Shown: positions 61,931 through 64,000 of the stretch, in pieces
Layout of the letters: each line of letters begins with the position of its first letter
Position numbering within the stretch: position 1 is the stretch's first letter
Assembly (NCBI RefSeq): GCF_030813245.1
Contig: NZ_JAUSUA010000002.1
Location: 496,001-560,000 of the forward strand
Origin: Alkalicoccobacillus murimartini
GTDB taxonomy: Bacteria > Bacillota > Bacilli > Bacillales > Bacillaceae_D
Length of the DNA stretch: 64,000 nt
Reading direction: 5' to 3'
The notes under the pieces: model-generated
What the model was told of the DNA's origin: nothing
Database searches by the model: none
What the model saw: only the letters and a program-made list of their open reading frames with translations
Translations under genes and position numbers: made by a program

Positions 61931-63076
61931 ATGAAGCGTTTTGTATCGATGTTTTTAGTTATTGCACTTTTGGTTTTCTCTGTACCATCTATTAGTTTTG
62001 CTGCAGTAAGTGATGAAGAGTTAGAAATTCTTTTAACAGACAAGAATATTACTAGAGAACAACTAGATAGTTATCTTGCTGATTTTTTTGACTTAACCGT
62101 TGATGACTTTGATGACTATGAGTTCTTATATTGGTTTGTCTGGACTGTGGATGGCGATGATCCTGATGAAGGCATACCTTATATTGAACATACCCTTGGC
62201 AACTTCGGTATTACATATGACGAGCTAGTTGCTCTGCTTGCCGAGAACGATAAAACGATTAATGACTTTGTATTTATTGAAGAGCTAGATACTTATCTGT
62301 TTGAAAACTATGAGTGGGAATGGGATGAAGAATGGCCAGAAGAGCCTTATTATGAAGGATTTTTCACAGAGTTCGGTTTCACTTATAAAGAATTAGACAA
62401 CCTGTTTGAGCACTTATTTAAAATTATTGAGGAGAACCCAGAATCTGTAGAGAAGCTCTCTGCACTAGCAGATCGTTTAGAAGCCTTTGACGGATTTGAA
62501 TCATCAACTGAGCTAACAGCTGAAGAAATTGCTGAACTGTTCTTAATTGGTACTGAATTGATTGATGTTCTTAAAATAGATGCTCAATTTTTCTTAGCAA
62601 AACCAGGTGAACAAAAACCAATTAGCTTTGCTGATCTAATGCAATTAACAAAAATTGAAGGCTATGACCTTTTAATTGTATTAAATGATTTAGATGGCAA
62701 TAAGCTTGCTGACTTCATTATTACAGCAGAAATGTTTAATGGAAAAACAGTTAACAATGCTGGTGGACAAATTGATGATGCCGTTAAAGAAACTGAAAAA
62801 GAAGTAGAAAACAAAACTGAAAACGAAAACAAAGCAGCACCAACTCCACCAGCTAAAGACAAAACAGTTAAAACTGAAAAGAAAGCAGCTAAATCAGACG
62901 ATACGAAAAAAACAACGGCAAAAAGTGATTCTGGTTCATCTAAAAAAGTAACAAAAACAGTTGATGGCGCTAAAATGCCTAAGACTGCTACGTCTTATCC
63001 AACTTATACGTTGATTGGACTACTTGTTACTTTAGGTGGCGTGTTCCTATTCCGTCGGTTTAACTCTGTATCATGA
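61931..63076 (+). CDS. Processed acidic surface protein with MPKTA sorting signal
   Basis: The 381-residue precursor starts with a signal peptide (about 1-24, ending SISFA), followed by a very acidic, Trp/Tyr-containing region of about 250 residues (Asp/Glu clusters such as DDFDDYEF and EWEWDEEWPEEP). A Lys-rich linker (about 285-345) follows, then the sorting signal M349-P-K-T-A353, a hydrophobic helix and RRF. This is the arrangement of the processed acidic surface protein family (LPxTA type, TIGR04383), which is found next to a dedicated sortase. The sortase gene overlaps it by 4 bp. The RBS is TAGGAGG. It probably coats the wall of an alkaliphile with negative charge (inference). Confidence 0.88.
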   Translation: MKRFVSMFLVIALLVFSVPSISFAAVSDEELEILLTDKNITREQLDSYLADFFDLTVDDFDDYEFLYWFVWTVDGDDPDEGIPYIEHTLGNFGITYDELVALLAENDKTINDFVFIEELDTYLFENYEWEWDEEWPEEPYYEGFFTEFGFTYKELDNLFEHLFKIIEENPESVEKLSALADRLEAFDGFESSTELTAEEIAELFLIGTELIDVLKIDAQFFLAKPGEQKPISFADLMQLTKIEGYDLLIVLNDLDGNKLADFIITAEMFNGKTVNNAGGQIDDAVKETEKEVENKTENENKAAPTPPAKDKTVKTEKKAAKSDDTKKTTAKSDSGSSKKVTKTVDGAKMPKTATSYPTYTLIGLLVTLGGVFLFRRFNSVS

Positions 63077-63747
63077 GAAAGAAACAACTAAACGGGACGA
63101 AACGCTCTAAAAAGCGTTTCATCCTTCTTTTTTTAACTGGCGTACTCATTGTATGTGGGCTTTTATTTACTACAACAAACGCGTATAAGTTCGCTAAAGG
63201 TTATTTTTTGTTTAAAACAAATCAAGTAGATGCTAGCAGTAGTATAAGCCAAGTTGAACAGCCACTTGATGAAGAATCTCCAGAAGAACCGACTGAACCG
63301 ATTGATTGGTGGCCTGAACAAGGTGAATTCATGGGGGAAATCGAAATCCCAGTACTTGATGCTACAATGCCCATCTATCACGGGACAGACGATAACGAGT
63401 TAGATCAGGGAGTGGGTCATTTTGCTCAAAGTGTCCTTCCTGGCGATCCAGATAACTCTGTGCTTTCTGGCCATCGAGATACAGTTTTTCGTCAGCTTGG
63501 TGAGGTTGGCGAGGGCGACACATTAATTGTTCGTACTAGAATAGGTGAATACACCTATAAAATATTTAGAGAGCGTATTGTTGATGAGGATGATCGTACG
63601 GTTATTGTTTCAACAGATGATGCGCAATTAACATTAACGACTTGCTATCCTTTCGACTTTGTTGGGACTGCACCCGATCGTTATGTTCTTGAGGCAGAGT
63701 TAATGAGTACTACCCTTTACCCTGAACTTGTTGATTTTGATTCTTAG
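63073..63747 (+). CDS. Class D sortase
   Basis: The 224-residue protein has an N-terminal membrane anchor (about 15-34) and an acidic linker, then the sortase domain with catalytic H134 (LSGHRDT), C191 (TLTTCYPF) and R203 (APDRYVL). The TLTTC(Y)PF motif is typical of class D sortases. The ATG overlaps the substrate gene stop by 4 bp, so both are co-translated. It should cleave the MPKTA signal of the preceding protein between Thr and Ala and attach it to the wall. Confidence 0.93.
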   Translation: MRKKQLNGTKRSKKRFILLFLTGVLIVCGLLFTTTNAYKFAKGYFLFKTNQVDASSSISQVEQPLDEESPEEPTEPIDWWPEQGEFMGEIEIPVLDATMPIYHGTDDNELDQGVGHFAQSVLPGDPDNSVLSGHRDTVFRQLGEVGEGDTLIVRTRIGEYTYKIFRERIVDEDDRTVIVSTDDAQLTLTTCYPFDFVGTAPDRYVLEAELMSTTLYPELVDFDS

Positions 63748-63793
63748 GGTCATCTGCTATACTAAAAGCAGACGAGATTGAGGAGGAATTAAT

Positions 63794-63982
63794 ATGCCAA
63801 TTGTAACGGTTAAAATGCTTGAAGGTCGTAATGATGATCAGAAACGTGCGCTTATTGAACAAGTCACATCTGCGATTGTTGAGACGGTGGATGCTCCTGC
63901 AGAGAATGTAACGGTAATCATTGAAGAAATGAAGCACGAGAATTACGGGAACGCAGGCAAGCGCCCATCTATACTTGATTAA
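63794..63982 (+). CDS. ywhB: 4-oxalocrotonate tautomerase family protein (YwhB)
   Basis: The 62-residue protein begins MPIVTVKMLEGRNDDQKRAL; after Met removal Pro1 is the catalytic base of the tautomerase superfamily. The length equals B. subtilis YwhB. The RBS is GAGGAGG. The natural substrate is unknown. Confidence 0.93.
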   Translation: MPIVTVKMLEGRNDDQKRALIEQVTSAIVETVDAPAENVTVIIEEMKHENYGNAGKRPSILD

Positions 63983-64000
63983 TGAACAAAAAGAAGGACA

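Overview
The window is chromosomal DNA from a low-GC, endospore-forming Gram-positive of the family Bacillaceae, and very probably an alkaliphile. The gene order spoIIQ-spoIID-murA-ywmB / atp operon / upp-glyA-ywlG-rpiB-ywlE-mntP-ywlC-ywlB-spoIIR-prmC-prfA / tdk-rpmE-rho-glpX-murA2-tal-fba-spo0F-ywjG-pyrG-rpoE / cls-argS-ywiB / speE-pbp-ywhD-ywhB matches the ywm-ywl-ywj-ywi-ywh stretch left of the origin in Bacillus subtilis. By that synteny the right end is origin-proximal and forks travel right to left, so most genes (minus strand) are co-directional with replication. The alkaliphile call rests on the ATP synthase: subunit c has P51xxE54xxP57 and an Ala-rich GxAxAxA helix, subunit a has the extra Lys 8 residues after the conserved Arg, and the operon begins with atpZ-atpI.

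Layout. 1-935: tail of a NERD-domain gene and a short-repeat array. 0.9-7.6 kb: sporulation and cell wall genes plus a BCCT transporter. 7.7-9.1 kb: a complete NERD gene and a second type of array. 9.2-16.4 kb: ten-gene ATP synthase operon. 16.6-18.8 kb: secreted subtilase. 19-30.3 kb: upp, a 1.1-kb array built of about 315-bp tandem units, then the glyA-to-prfA block. 30.4-36.4 kb: three overlapping paralogous membrane genes, glucose PTS with its antiterminator, CoA-disulfide reductase. 36.7-44.8 kb: tdk to ywjG. 44.8-46.7 kb: a third NERD gene bracketed by a third array type. 46.7-60.1 kb: pyrG, rpoE, cls, argS, csbD, speE, a class A PBP and pepF. 60.2-64 kb: a last array, ywhD, an acidic MPKTA-anchored surface protein with its own class D sortase, and a tautomerase.

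The most unusual content is the accessory layer between these conserved genes. Nine arrays of short words repeat about every 20.2-20.5 bp (two helical turns). They fall into three word families: CTCTTGRT (A), YATCGTTTC (B) and GMGCA (C). One array of each family lies directly beside one of the three NERD paralogues (A with the gene at the left edge, B with the gene at 7.7 kb, C on both sides of the gene at 45-46 kb). The remaining five (four A, one B) are dispersed in intergenic gaps. All nine are in the same orientation whatever the direction of the neighbouring genes. Each complete NERD protein has a PD-(D/E)xK-type NERD core, a four-Cys zinc ribbon and a C-terminal HTH-like segment. I propose, as inference only, that each paralogue recognises its own array family.

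Other points: perfect DnaA boxes form a cluster at ywlC, a pair between spoIIQ and spoIID, and one overlapping the pyrG promoter. The pyrG leader has the GGGC start and terminator of CTP-sensing reiterative attenuation. No tRNA, rRNA, CRISPR array, insertion sequence or prophage gene was seen.
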